Assembly (NCBI GenBank): GCA_023053685.1
Contig: JALIGW010000315.1
Location: 1-64,000, forward strand
Direction: 5' to 3'
Source: Diadophis punctatus similis
Taxonomy: Eukaryota; Chordata; Lepidosauria; Squamata; Dipsadidae
DNA: 64,000 nt
The notes under the pieces are model-generated. The model did not search any database, was not told the origin of the DNA, and saw only the letters and a program-made list of their open reading frames with translations. The translations under genes were made by a program, and so were the position numbers. Below, piece after piece: positions 1 through 11,893 of this stretch (positions are counted from its first letter, which is position 1; every line of letters starts with the position of its first letter).

Positions 1-166
1 CTAGCCCAAGGTCTAACACAGCATTCGCCTTATTTCTCAATTCAGCCCAAAAACATCACTTTTGGCAAACACCTCAGAAATGAAAAAGAAACACATATTC
101 CTGTTCCCCACGGGCTGGAAAGCCGAATTCTCGCTCAATTTTTGATTCCGACCTTTCCCTGAAGAG
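1..166 (+). repeat. Representative 166-bp monomer
   Basis: Register used throughout: base 1 is the C of CTAGCCC and base 166 is the last G of CCCTGAAGAG. G+C is 73 of 166. Landmarks: the GCTAGC/AGCT junction (NheI and AluI sites) spanning units; CATTCGCC at about 22-29; an A5 tract at about 49-53; GGCAAAC or GACAAAC at about 64-70; an A5 tract at about 83-87; CCCCACGGGCTGG at about 106-118; an EcoRI site GAATTC at about 125-130; a T5 tract at about 139-143. Variable sites cluster at 10, 32-35, 65, 86, 111-113, 124, 135-136 and 144-165. This copy has the GGCAAAC and CACGGG alleles. Confidence 0.95.
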
Positions 167-1541
167 CTAGCCCAAGGTCTAACACAGCATTCGCCTTATT
201 TCTCAATTCAGCCCAAAAACATCACTTTTGACAAACACCTCAGAAATGAAAATGAACATATTCCTGTTCCCCACAGGCTGGAAAGCTGAATTCTCGCTTG
301 ATTTTTGATTCTGAGCCTACCCTGAAAAGCTAGCCCAAAGTCTAACACAGCATTCGCCTTAGGATTCAATTCAGCCCAAAAACATCACTTTTGACAAACA
401 CCTCAGAAATGAAAAAGAAACACATATTCCTGTTCCCCATGGGCTGGAAAGCCGAATTCTCGCTCAATTTTTGATTCCGACCTTTCCCTGAAGAGCTAGC
501 CCAAGGTCTAACACAGCATTCGCCTTATTTCTCAATTCGGCCCAAAAACATCACTTTTGACAAACACCTCAGAAATGAAAATGAAACACATATTCCTGTT
601 CCCCACGGGCTGGAAAGCTGAATTCTCGCTTGATTTTTGATTCCGAGCCTACCCTGAAAAGCTAGCCCAAAGTCTAACACAGCATTCGCCTTAGGATTCA
701 ATTCAGCCCAAAAACATCACTTTGACAAACACCTCAGAAATGAAAAAGAAACACATATTCCTGTTCCCCACGGGCTGGAAAGCCGAATTCTCGCTCAATT
801 TTTGATTCCGACCTTTCCCTGAAGAGCTAGCCCAAGGTCTAACACAGCATTCTCAATTCAGCCAAAAAACATGACTTTTGACAAACACCTCAGAAATGAA
901 AATGAAACACATATTCGTGTTCCGCACAGGCTGGAAAGCCGAATTCTCGCTTGATTTTTGATTCCGACCTTTCCCTGAAGAGCTAGCCCAAGGTCTAACA
1001 CAGCATTCGCCTTATTTCTCAATTCAGCCCAAAAACATCACTTTTGACAAACACCTCAGAAATGAAAAAGAAACACATATTCCTGTTCCCCACAGGCTGG
1101 AAAGCCGAATTCTCGCTTGATTTTTGATTCTGACCTTTCCCTGAAGAGCTAGCCCAAGGTCTAACACAGCATTCGCCTTATTTCTCAATTCAGCCCAAAA
1201 ACATCACTTTTGACAAACACCTCAGAAATGAAAATGAAACACATATTCCTGTTCCCCACAGGCTGGAAAGCTGAATTCTCGCTTGATTTTTGATTCCGAG
1301 CCTACCCTGAAAAGCTAGCCCAAAGTCTAACACAGCATTCGCCTTAGGATTCAATTCAGCCCAAAAACATCACTTTTGACAAACACCTCAGAAATGAAAA
1401 AGAAACACATATTCCTGTTCCCCATGGGCTGGAAAGCCGAATTCTCGCTTGATTATTGATTCTGACCTTTCCCTGAAGAGCTAGCCCAAGGTCTAACACA
1501 GCATTCGCCTTATTTCTCAATTCAGCCCAAAAATATCACTT

Positions 1542-1772
1542 TTGACAAACACCTCAGAAATGAAAAAGAAACACATATTCCTGTTCCCCATGGGCTGGAA
1601 AGCCGAATTCTCGCTTGATTTTCGATTACAAGCCTTCGCTGAAGAGCTAGCCCAAAGTCTAACACTGCATTCTCCTTATTTCTCAATTCAGCCCAAAAAC
1701 ATCACTTTTGACAAACACCTCAGAAATGAAAATGAAACACATATTCCTGTTCCCCACAGGCTGGAAAGCTGA
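1542..1772 (+). other. Non-genic open frame, TACAAGCCTTCGC class (76 codons)
   Basis: Representative of 15 equal frames starting at 1542, 3035, 7985, 9479, 13785, 14615, 17437, 18267, 22241, 37822, 39967, 48244, 53054, 55876 and 61188. The frame begins with TTG; the first ATG is codon 7. It crosses a monomer junction. Because the monomer is 3n+1 long, the same DNA is read first as TNTSEMKKKH and then, one frame over, as KHLRNENETH. The frame stays open only because GATTTTCGA replaces GATTTTTGA. There is no recognisable domain, signal peptide or ribosome-binding context. I judge it not a gene. Transcripts of the satellite could still contain it. Confidence 0.85.
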
Positions 1773-3305
1773 ATTCTCGCTTGATTTTTGATTCCGAGCC
1801 TACCCTGAAAAGCTCGCCCAAAGTCTAACACAGCATTCGCCTTAGGATTCAATTCAGCCCAAAAACATCACTTTTGACAAACACCTCAGAAATGAAAATG
1901 AAACACATATTCCTGTTCCCCACAGGCTGGAAAGCTGAATTCTCGCTTGATTTTTGATTCCGAGCCTACCCTGAAAAGCTAGCCCAAAGTCTAACACAGC
2001 ATTCGCCTTAGGATTCAATTCAGCCCAAAACATCACTTTTGACAAACACCTCAGAAATGAAAATGAAACACATATTCCTGTTCCCCACGGGCTGGAAAGC
2101 CGAATTCTCGCTCAATTTTTGATTCCGACCTTTCCCTGAAGAGCTAGCCCAAGTTCTAACACAGCATTCGCCTTATTTCTCAATTCAGCCCAAAAACATC
2201 ACTTTTGACAAACACCTCAGAAATGAAAAAGAAACACATATTCCTGTTCCCCACAGGCTGGAAAGCCGAATTCTCGCTTGATTTTTGATTCCGACCTTTC
2301 CCTGAAGACCTAGCCCAAGGTCTAACACAGCATTCGCCTTATTTCTCAATTCAGCCCAAAAACATCACTTTTGGCAAACACCTCAGAAATGAAAAAGAAA
2401 CACATATTCCTGTTCCCCACGGGCTGGAAAGCCGAATTCTCGCTCAATTTTTGATTCCGAGCCTACCCTGAAAAGCTAGCCCAAAGTCTAACACAGCATT
2501 CGCCTTAGGATTCAATTCAGCCCAAAAACATCACTTTTGACAAACACCTCAGAAATGAAAAAGAAACACATATTCCTGTTCCCCACGGGCTGGAAAGCCG
2601 AATTCTCGCTTGATTATTGATTCTGACCTTTCCCTGAAGAGCTAGCCCAAGGTCTAACACAGCATTCGCCTTATTTCTCAATTCAGCCCAAAAACATCAC
2701 TTTTGGCAAACACCTCAGAAATGAAAAAGAAACACATATTCCTGTTCCCCACAGGCTGGAAAGCCGAATTCTCGCTCAATTTTTGATTCCGAGCCTACCC
2801 TGAAAAGCTAGCCCAAAGTCTAACACAGCATTCGCCTTAGGATTCAATTCAGCCCAAAAACATCACTTTTGACAAACACCTCAGAAATGAAAAAGAAACA
2901 CATATTCCTGTTCCCCATGGGCTGGAAAGCCGAATTCTCGCTTGATTATTGATTCTGACCTTTCCCTGAAGAGCTAGCCCAAGGTCTAACACAGCATTCG
3001 CCTTATTTCTCAATTCAGCCCAAAAATATCACTTTTGACAAACACCTCAGAAATGAAAAAGAAACACATATTCCTGTTCCTCATGGGCTGGAAAGCCGAA
3101 TACTCGCTTGATTTTCGATTACAAGCCTTCGCTGAAGAGCTAGCCCAAAGTCTAACACTGCATTCTCCTTATTTCTCAATTCAGCCCAAAAACATCACTT
3201 TTGACAAACACCTCAGAAATGAAAATGAAACACATATTCCTGTTCCCCACAGGCTGGAAAGCTGAATTCTCGCTTGATTTTTGATTCCGAGCCTACCCTG
3301 AAAAG

Positions 3306-5287
3306 CTAGCCCAAAGTCTAACACAGCATTCGCCTTAGGATTCAATTCAGCCCAAAAACATCACTTTTGACAAACACCTCAGAAATGAAAATGAAACACA
3401 TATTCCTGTTCCCCACAGGCTGGAAAGCTGAATTCTCGCTTGATTTTTGATTCTGAGCCTACCCTGAAAAGCTAGCCCAAAGTCTAACACAGCATTCGCC
3501 TTAGGATTCAATTCAGCCCAAAAACATCACTTTTGACAAACACCTCAGAAATGAAAATGAAACACATATAACTGTTCCCCACAGGCTGGAAAGCTGAATT
3601 CTCGCTTGATTTTTGATTCCGAGCCTACCCTGAAAAGCTAGCCCAAAGTCTAACACAGCATTCGCCTTAGGATTCAATTCAGCCCAAAAACATCACTTTT
3701 GACAAACACCTCAGAAATGAAAAAGAAACACATATTCCTGTTCCCCATGGGCTGGAAAGCCGAATTCTCGCTTGATTATTGATTCTGACCTTTCCCTGAA
3801 GAGCTAGCGCAAGGTCTAACACAGCATTCGCCTTATTTCTCAATTCAGCCCAAAAACATCACTTTTGACAAACACCTCAGAAATGAAAAAGAAACACATA
3901 TTCCTGTTCCCCACGGGCTGGAAAGCCGAATTCTCGCTCAATTTTTTGATTCTGACATTTCCCTGAAGAGCTAGCGCAAGGTCTAACACAGCATTCGCCT
4001 TATTTCTCAATTCAGCCCAAAAACATCACTTTTGACAAACACCTCAAAAATGAAAAAGAAACACATATTCCTGTTCCCCACGGGCTGGAAAGCCGAATTC
4101 TCGCTCAATTTTTGATTCCGACCTTTCCCTGAAGAGCTAGCCCAAGGTCTAACACAGCATTCTCAATTCAGCCAAAAAACATGACTTTTGACAAACACCT
4201 CAGAAATGAAAATGAAACACATATTCGTGTTCCGCACAGGCTGGAAAGCCGAATTCTCACTTGATTTTTGATTCCGACCTTTCCCTGAAGAGCTAGCCCA
4301 AGGTCTAACACAGCATTCGCCTTATTTCTCAATTCAGCCCAAAAACATCACTTTTGACAAACACCTCAGAAATGAAAAAGAAACACATATTCCTGTTCCC
4401 CACAGGCTGGAAAGCCGAATTCTCGCTTGATTTTTGATTCCGACCTTTCCCTGAAGACCTAGCCCAAGGTCTAACACAGCATTCGCCTTATTTCTCAATT
4501 CAGCCCAAAAACATCACTTTTGGCAAACACCTCAGAAATGAAAAAGAAACACATATTCCTGTTCCCCACGGGCTGGAAAGCCGAATTCTCGCTCAATTTT
4601 TGATTCCGACCTTTCCCTGAAGAGCTAGCCCAAGGTCTAACAAAGCATTCGCCTTATTTCTCAATTCAGCCCAAAAACATCACTTTTGACAAACACCTCA
4701 GAAATGAAAATGAAACACATATTCCTGTTCCCCACAGGCTGGAAAGCTGAATTCTCGCTTGATTTTTGATTCTGAGCCTACCCTGAAAAGCTAGCCCAAA
4801 GTCTAACACAGCATTCGCCTTAGGATTCAATTCAGCCCAAAAACATCACTTTTGACAAACACCTCAGAAATGAAAAAGAAACACATATTCCTGTTCCCCA
4901 TGGGCTGGAAAGCCGAATTCTCGCTCAATTTTTGATTCCGACCTTTCCCTGAAGAGCTAGCCCAAGGTCTAACACAGCATTCGCCTTATTTCTCAATTCG
5001 GCCCAAAAACATCACTTTTGACAAACACCTCAGAAATGAAAATGAAACACATATTCCTGTTCCCCACGGGCTGGAAAGCTGAATTCTCGCTTGATTTTTG
5101 ATTCCGAGCCTACCCTGAAAAGCTAGCCCAAAGTCTAACACAGCATTCGCCTTAGGATTCAATTCAGCCCAAAAACATCACTTTTGACAAACACCTCAGA
5201 AATGAAAATGAAACACATATTCCTGTTCCCCACAGGATGGAAAGCTGAATTCTCGCTTGATTTTTGATTCCGAGCCTACCCTGAAAA
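3306..5287 (+). repeat. 12-mer tandem HOR (about 1,982 bp), copy 1
   Basis: Twelve monomers are repeated immediately to the right. Order of marks: TTCTGAGCC tail, CATGGG with TTATTGATTCTG tail, two GCGCAAGG heads, CTCAAAAATG near 4,041, a 10-bp-deleted monomer near 4,160 with CTCACTTGAT, the GAAGACCTAG junction, a CATGGG unit and a TTCGGCCC unit. The period is 12 x 166 minus the 10-bp deletion. Confidence 0.8.
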
Positions 5288-7160
5288 GCTAGCCCAAAGT
5301 CTAACACAGCATTCGCCTTAGGATTCAATTCAGCCCAAAAACATCACTTTTGACAAACACCTCAGAAATGAAAATGAAACACATATTCCTGTTCCCCACA
5401 GGCTGGAAAGCTGAATTCTCGCTTGATTTTTGATTCTGAGCCTACCCTGAAAAGCTAGCCCAAAGTCTAACACAGCATTCGCCTTAGGATTCAATTCAGC
5501 CCAAAAACATCACTTTTGACAAACACCTCAGAAATGAAAATGAAACACATATTCCTGTTCCCCACAGGCTGGAAAGCTGAATTCTCGCTTGATTTTTGAT
5601 TCCGAGCCTACCCTGAAAAGCTAGCCCAAAGTCTAACACAGCATTCGCCTTAGGATTCAATTCAGCCCAAAAACATCACTTTTGACAAACACCTCAGAAA
5701 TGAAAAAGAAACACATATTCCGGTTCCCCATGGGCTGGAAAGCCGAATTCTCGCTTGATTATTGATTCTGACCTTTCCCTGAAGAGCTAGCGCAAGGTCT
5801 AACACAGCATTCGCCTTATTTCTCAATTCAGCCCAAAAACATCACTTTTGACAAACACCTCAGAAATGAAAAAGAAACACATATTCCTGTTCCCCACGGG
5901 CTGGAAAGCCGAATTCTCGCTCAATTTTTGATTCTGACCTTTCCCTGAAGAGCTAGCGCAAGGTCTAACACAGCATTCGCCTTATTTCTCAATTCAGCCC
6001 AAAAACATCACTTTTGACAAACACCTCAAAAATGAAAAAGAAACACATATTCCTGTTCCCCACGGGCTGGAAAGCCGAATTCTCGCTCAATTTTTGATTC
6101 CGACCTTTCCCCGAAGAGCTAGCCCAAGGTCTAACACAGCATTCTCAATTCAGCCAAAAAACATGACTTTGACAAACACCTCAGAAATGAAAATGAAACA
6201 CATATTCGTGTTCCGCACAGGCTGGAAAGCCGAATTCTCACTTGATTTTTGATTCCGACCTTTCCCTGAAGAGCTAGCCCAAGGTCTAACACAGCATTCG
6301 CCTTATTTCTCAATTCAGCCCAAAAACATCACTTTTGACAAACACCTCAGAAATGAAAAAGAAACACATATTCCTGTTCCCCACAGGCTGGAAAGCCGAA
6401 TTCTCGCTTGATTTTTGATTCCGACCTTTCCCTGAAGACCTAGCCCAAGGTCTAACACAGCATTCGCCTTATTTCTCAATTCAGCCCAAAAACATCACTT
6501 TTGGCAAACACCTCAGAAATGAAAAAGAAACACATATTCCTGTTCCCCACGGGCTGGAAAGCCGAATTCTCGCTCAATTTTTGATTCCGACCTTTCCCTG
6601 AAGAGCTAGCCCAAGGTCTAACACAGCATTCGCCTTATTTCTCAATTCAGCCCAAAAACATCACTTTTGACAAACACCTCAGAAATGAAAATGAAACACA
6701 TATTCCTGTTCCCCACAGGCTGGAAAGCTGAATTCTCGCTTGATTTTTGATTCTGAGCCTACCCTGAAAAGCTAGCCCAAAGTCTAACACAGCATTCGCC
6801 TTAGGATTCAATTCAGCCCAAAAACATCACTTTTGACAAACACCTCAGAAATGAAAAAGAAACACATATTCCTGTTCCCCATGGGCTGGAAAGCCGAATT
6901 CTCGCTCAATTTTTGATTCCGACCTTTCCCTGAAGAGCTAGCCCAAGGTCTAACACAGCATTCGCCTTATTTCTCAATTCGGCCCAAAAACATCACTTTT
7001 GACAAACACCTCAGAAATGAAAATGAAACACATATTCCTGTTCCCCACGGGCTGGAAAGCTGAATTCTCGCTTGATTTTTGATTCCGAGCCTACCCTGAA
7101 AAGCTAGCCCAAAGTCTAACACAGCATTCGCCTTAGGATTCAATTCAGCCCAAAAACATC
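5288..7160 (+). repeat. 12-mer tandem HOR (about 1,982 bp), copy 2
   Basis: It follows copy 1 directly and carries the same marks in the same order, including CTCAAAAATG near 6,023, the 10-bp deletion near 6,142 and CTCACTTGAT near 6,238. It is also missing one T near 6,167 and has CCGGTTCC near 5,720. It stops matching where copy 1 has the CAGGATGG unit. The stretch 5,451-6,443 also lies inside this copy and holds nothing but satellite. Confidence 0.78.
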
Positions 7161-10100
7161 ACTTTTGACAAACACCTCAGAAATGAAAAAGAAACACATA
7201 TTCCTGTTCCCCACGGGCTGGAAAGCCGAATTCTCGCTCAATTTTTGATTCCGACCTTTCCCTGAAGAGCTAGCCCAAGGTCTAACACAGCATTCTCAAT
7301 TCAGCCAAAAAACATGACTTTTGACAAACACCTCAGAAATGAAAATGAAACACATATTCGTGTTCCGCACAGGCTGGAAAGCCGAATTCTCGCTTGATTT
7401 TTGATTCCGACCTTTCCCTGAAGAGCTAGCCCAAGGTCTAACACAGCATTCGCCTTATTTCTCAATTCAGCCCAAAAACATCACTTTTGACAAACACCTC
7501 AGAAATGAAAAAGAAACACATATTCCTGTTCCCCACAGGCTGGAAAGCCGAATTCTCGCTTGATTTTTGATTCTGACCTTTCCCTGAAGAGCTAGCCCAA
7601 GGTCTAACACAGCATTCGCCTTATTTCTCAATTCAGCCCAAAAACATCACTTTTGACAAACACCTCAGAAATGAAAATGAAACACATATTCCTGTTCCCC
7701 ACAGGCTGGAAAGCTGAATTCTCGCTTGATTTTTGATTCCGAGCCTACCCTGAAAAGCTAGCCCAAAGTCTAACACAGCATTCGCCTTAGGATTCAATTC
7801 AGCCCAAAAACATCACTTTTGACAAACACCTCAGAAATGAAAAAGAAACACATATTCCTGTTCCCCATGGGCTGGAAAGCCGAATTCTCGCTTGATTATT
7901 GATTCTGACCTTTCCCTGAAGAGCTAGCCCAAGGTCTAACACAGCATTCGCCTTATTTCTCAATTCAGCCCAAAAATATCACTTTTGACAAACACCTCAG
8001 AAATGAAAAAGAAACACATATTCCTGTTCCCCATGGGCTGGAAAGCCGAATTCTCGCTTGATTTTCGATTACAAGCCTTCGCTGAAGAGCTAGCCCAAAG
8101 TCTAACACTGCATTCTCCTTATTTCTCAATTCAGCCCAAAAACATCACTTTTGACAAACACCTCAGAAATGAAAATGAAACACATATTCCTGTTCCCCAC
8201 AGGCTGGAAAGCTGAATTCTCGCTTGATTTTTGATTCCGAGCCTACCCTGAAAAGCTCGCCCAAAGTCTAACACAGCATTCGCCTTAGGATTCAATTCAG
8301 CCCAAAAACATCACTTTTGACAAACACCTCAGAAATGAAAATGAAACACATATTCCTGTTCCCCACAGGCTGGAAAGCTGAATTCTCGCTTGATTTTTGA
8401 TTCCGAGCCTACCCTGAAAAGCTAGCCCAAAGTCTAACACAGCATTCGCCTTAGGATTCAATTCAGCCCAAAAACATCACTTTTGACAAACACCTCAGAA
8501 ATGAAAATGAAACACATATTCCTGTTCCCCACGGGCTGGAAAGCCGAATTCTCGCTCAATTTTTGATTCCGACCTTTCCCTGAAGAGCTAGCCCAAGTTC
8601 TAACACAGCATTCGCCTTATTTCTCAATTCAGCCCAAAAACATCACTTTTGACAAACACCTCAGAAATGAAAAAGAAACACATATTCCTGTTCCCCACAG
8701 GCTGGAAAGCCGAATTCTCGCTTGATTTTTGATTCCGACCTTTCCCTGAAGACCTAGCCCAAGGTCTAACACAGCATTCGCCTTATTTCTCAATTCAGCC
8801 CAAAAACATCACTTTTGGCAAACACCTCAGAAATGAAAAAGAAACACATATTCCTGTTCCCCACGGGCTGGAAAGCCGAATTCTCGCTCAATTTTTGATT
8901 CCGAGCCTACCCTGAAAAGCTAGCCCAAAGTCTAACACAGCATTCGCCTTAGGATTCAATTCAGCCCAAAAACATCACTTTTGACAAACACCTCAGAAAT
9001 GAAAAAGAAACACATATTCCTGTTCCCCACGGGCTGGAAAGCCGAATTCTCGCTTGATTATTGATTCTGACCTTTCCCTGAAGAGCTAGCCCAAGGTCTA
9101 ACACAGCATTCGCCTTATTTCTCAATTCAGCCCAAAAACATCACTTTTGGCAAACACCTCAGAAATGAAAAAGAAACACATATTCCTGTTCCCCACAGGC
9201 TGGAAAGCCGAATTCTCGCTCAATTTTTGATTCCGAGCCTACCCTGAAAAGCTAGCCCAAAGTCTAACACAGCATTCGCCTTAGGATTCAATTCAGCCCA
9301 AAAACATCACTTTTGACAAACACCTCAGAAATGAAAAAGAAACACATATTCCTGTTCCCCATGGGCTGGAAAGCCGAATTCTCGCTTGATTATTGATTCT
9401 GACCTTTCCCTGAAGAGCTAGCCCAAGGTCTAACACAGCATTCGCCTTATTTCTCAATTCAGCCCAAAAATATCACTTTTGACAAACACCTCAGAAATGA
9501 AAAAGAAACACATATTCCTGTTCCTCATGGGCTGGAAAGCCGAATACTCGCTTGATTTTCGATTACAAGCCTTCGCTGAAGAGCTAGCCCAAAGTCTAAC
9601 ACTGCATTCTCCTTATTTCTCAATTCAGCCCAAAAACATCACTTTTGACAAACACCTCAGAAATGAAAATGAAACACATATTCCTGTTCCCCACAGGCTG
9701 GAAAGCTGAATTCTCGCTTGATTTTTGATTCCGAGCCTACCCTGAAAAGCTAGCCCAAAGTCTAACACAGCATTCGCCTTAGGATTCAATTCAGCCCAAA
9801 AACATCACTTTTGACAAACACCTCAGAAATGAAAATGAAACACATATTCCTGTTCCCCACAGGCTGGAAAGCTGAATTCTCGCTTGATTTTTGATTCTGA
9901 GCCTACCCTGAAAAGCTAGCCCAAAGTCTAACACAGCATTCGCCTTAGGATTCAATTCAGCCCAAAAACATCACTTTTGACAAACACCTCAGAAATGAAA
10001 ATGAAACACATATAACTGTTCCCCACAGGCTGGAAAGCTGAATTCTCGCTTGATTTTTGATTCCGAGCCTACCCTGAAAAGCTAGCCCAAAGTCTAACAC

Positions 10101-11893
10101 AGCATTCGCCTTAGGATTCAATTCAGCCCAAAAACATCACTTTTGACAAACACCTCAGAAATGAAAAAGAAACACATATTCCTGTTCCCCATGGGCTGGA
10201 AAGCCGAATTCTCGCTTGATTATTGATTCTGACCTTTCCCTGAAGAGCTAGCGCAAGGTCTAACACAGCATTCGCCTTATTTCTCAATTCAGCCCAAAAA
10301 CATCACTTTTGACAAACACCTCAGAAATGAAAAAGAAACACATATTCCTGTTCCCCACGGGTTGGAAAGCCGAATTCTCGCTCAATTTTTGATTCTGACA
10401 TTTCCCTGAAGAGCTAGCGCAAGGTCTAACACAGCATTCGCCTTATTTCTCAATTCAGCCCAAAAACATCACTTTTGACAAACACCTCAAAAATGAAAAA
10501 GAAACACATATTCCTGTTCCCCACGGGCTGGAAAGCCGAATTCTCGCTCAATTTTTGATTCCGACCTTTCCCTGAAGAGCTAGCCCAAGGTCTAACACAG
10601 CATTCTCAATTCAGCCAAAAAACATGACTTTTGACAAACACCTCAGAAATGAAAATGAAACACATATTCGTGTTCCGCACAGGCTGGAAAGCCGAATTCT
10701 CACTTGATTTTTGATTCCGACCTTTCCCTGAAGAGCTAGCCCAAGGTCTAACACAGCATTCGCCTTATTTCTCAATTCAGCCCAAAAACATCACTTTTGA
10801 CAAACACCTCAGAAATGAAAAAGAAACACATATTCCTGTTCCCCACAGGCTGGAAAGCCGAATTCTCGCTTGATTTTTGATTCCGACCTTTCCCTGAAGA
10901 CCTAGCCCAAGGTCTAACACAGCATTCGCCTTATTTCTCAATTCAGCCCAAAAACATCACTTTTGGCAAACACCTCAGAAATGAAAAAGAAACACATATT
11001 CCTGTTCCCCACGGGCTGGAAAGCCGAATTCTCGCTCAATTTTTGATTCCGACCTTTCCCTGAAGAGCTAGCCCAAGGTCTAACAAAGCATTCGCCTTAT
11101 TTCTCAATTCAGCCCAAAAACATCACTTTTGACAAACACCTCAGAAATGAAAATGAAACACATATTCCTGTTCCCCACAGGCTGGAAAGCTGAATTCTCG
11201 CTTGATTTTTGATTCTGAGCCTACCCTGAAAAGCTAGCCCAAAGTCTAACACAGCATTCGCCTTTGGATTCAATTCAGCCCAAAAACATCACTTTTGACA
11301 AACACCTCAGAAATGAAAAAGAAACACATATTCCTGTTCCCCATGGGCTGGAAAGCCGAATTCTCGCTCAATTTTTGATTCCGACCTTTCCCTGAAGAGC
11401 TAGCCCAAGGTCTAACACAGCATTCGCCTTATTTCTCAATTCGGCCCAAAAACATCACTTTTGACAAACACCTCAGAAATGAAAATGAAACACATATTCC
11501 TGTTCCCCACGGGCTGGAAAGCTGAATTCTCGCTTGATTTTTGATTCCGAGCCTACCCTGAAAAGCTAGCCCAAAGTCTAACACAGCATTCGCCTTAGGA
11601 TTCAATTCAGCCCAAAAACATCACTTTTGACAAACACCTCAGAAATGAAAATGAAACACATATTCCTGTTCCCCACAGGATGGAAAGCTGAATTCTCGCT
11701 TGATTTTTGATTCCGAGCCTACCCTGAAAAGCTAGCCCAAAGTCTAACACAGCATTCGCCTTAGGATTCAATTCAGCCCAAAAACATCACTTTTGACAAA
11801 CACCTCAGAAATGAAAATGAAACACATATTCCTGTTCCCCACAGGCTGGAAAGCTGAATTCTCGCTTGATTTTTGATTCCGAGCCTACCCTGA
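6444..11893 (+). repeat. Period-6443 duplication, copy 2
   Basis: This is the right-hand copy of the block at 1-5,450, with the same monomer order and shared private marks. It differs by few substitutions, for example GGGTTGG near 10,371 and CCTTTGG near 11,265, and lacks the small indels seen in copy 1. Past about 11.9 kb the order changes: a unit with CACTATTGAC follows directly, where copy 1 has an extra monomer. Confidence 0.88.

Larger units (their letters stand above)
1..5450 (+). repeat. Period-6443 duplication, copy 1 (left end outside window)
   Basis: This block recurs about 6,443 bp to the right. Private marks shared by both copies: CATATAACTG near 3,568 and 10,011; an ACAAAGC head near 4,641 and 11,085; CAGGATGG near 5,233 and 11,676; 10-bp-deleted monomers near 850 and 7,293 and near 4,160 and 10,603. 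Copy 1 alone has a 3-bp deletion near 253, single-base deletions near 720 and 2,030, and one extra T near 3,949. Homology ends near 5.45 kb. The left limit is cut by the window. Confidence 0.88.

Noticed and set aside
20..40. CENP-B box at CATTCGCCTTAGGATTC or CATTCGCCTTATTTC
   Set aside because: TTCG and the central A of the box (TTCGNNNNANNCGGG) are present, but the CGGG half is absent (ATTC or TCTC instead). The CGGG in CCCCACGGGCTGG is not spaced correctly from any TTCG on either strand.
3949..3955. Extra T in ATTTTTTGATT as a biological marker
   Set aside because: It is a single-base homopolymer change absent from the copy at 10,393 and just as likely a consensus error.
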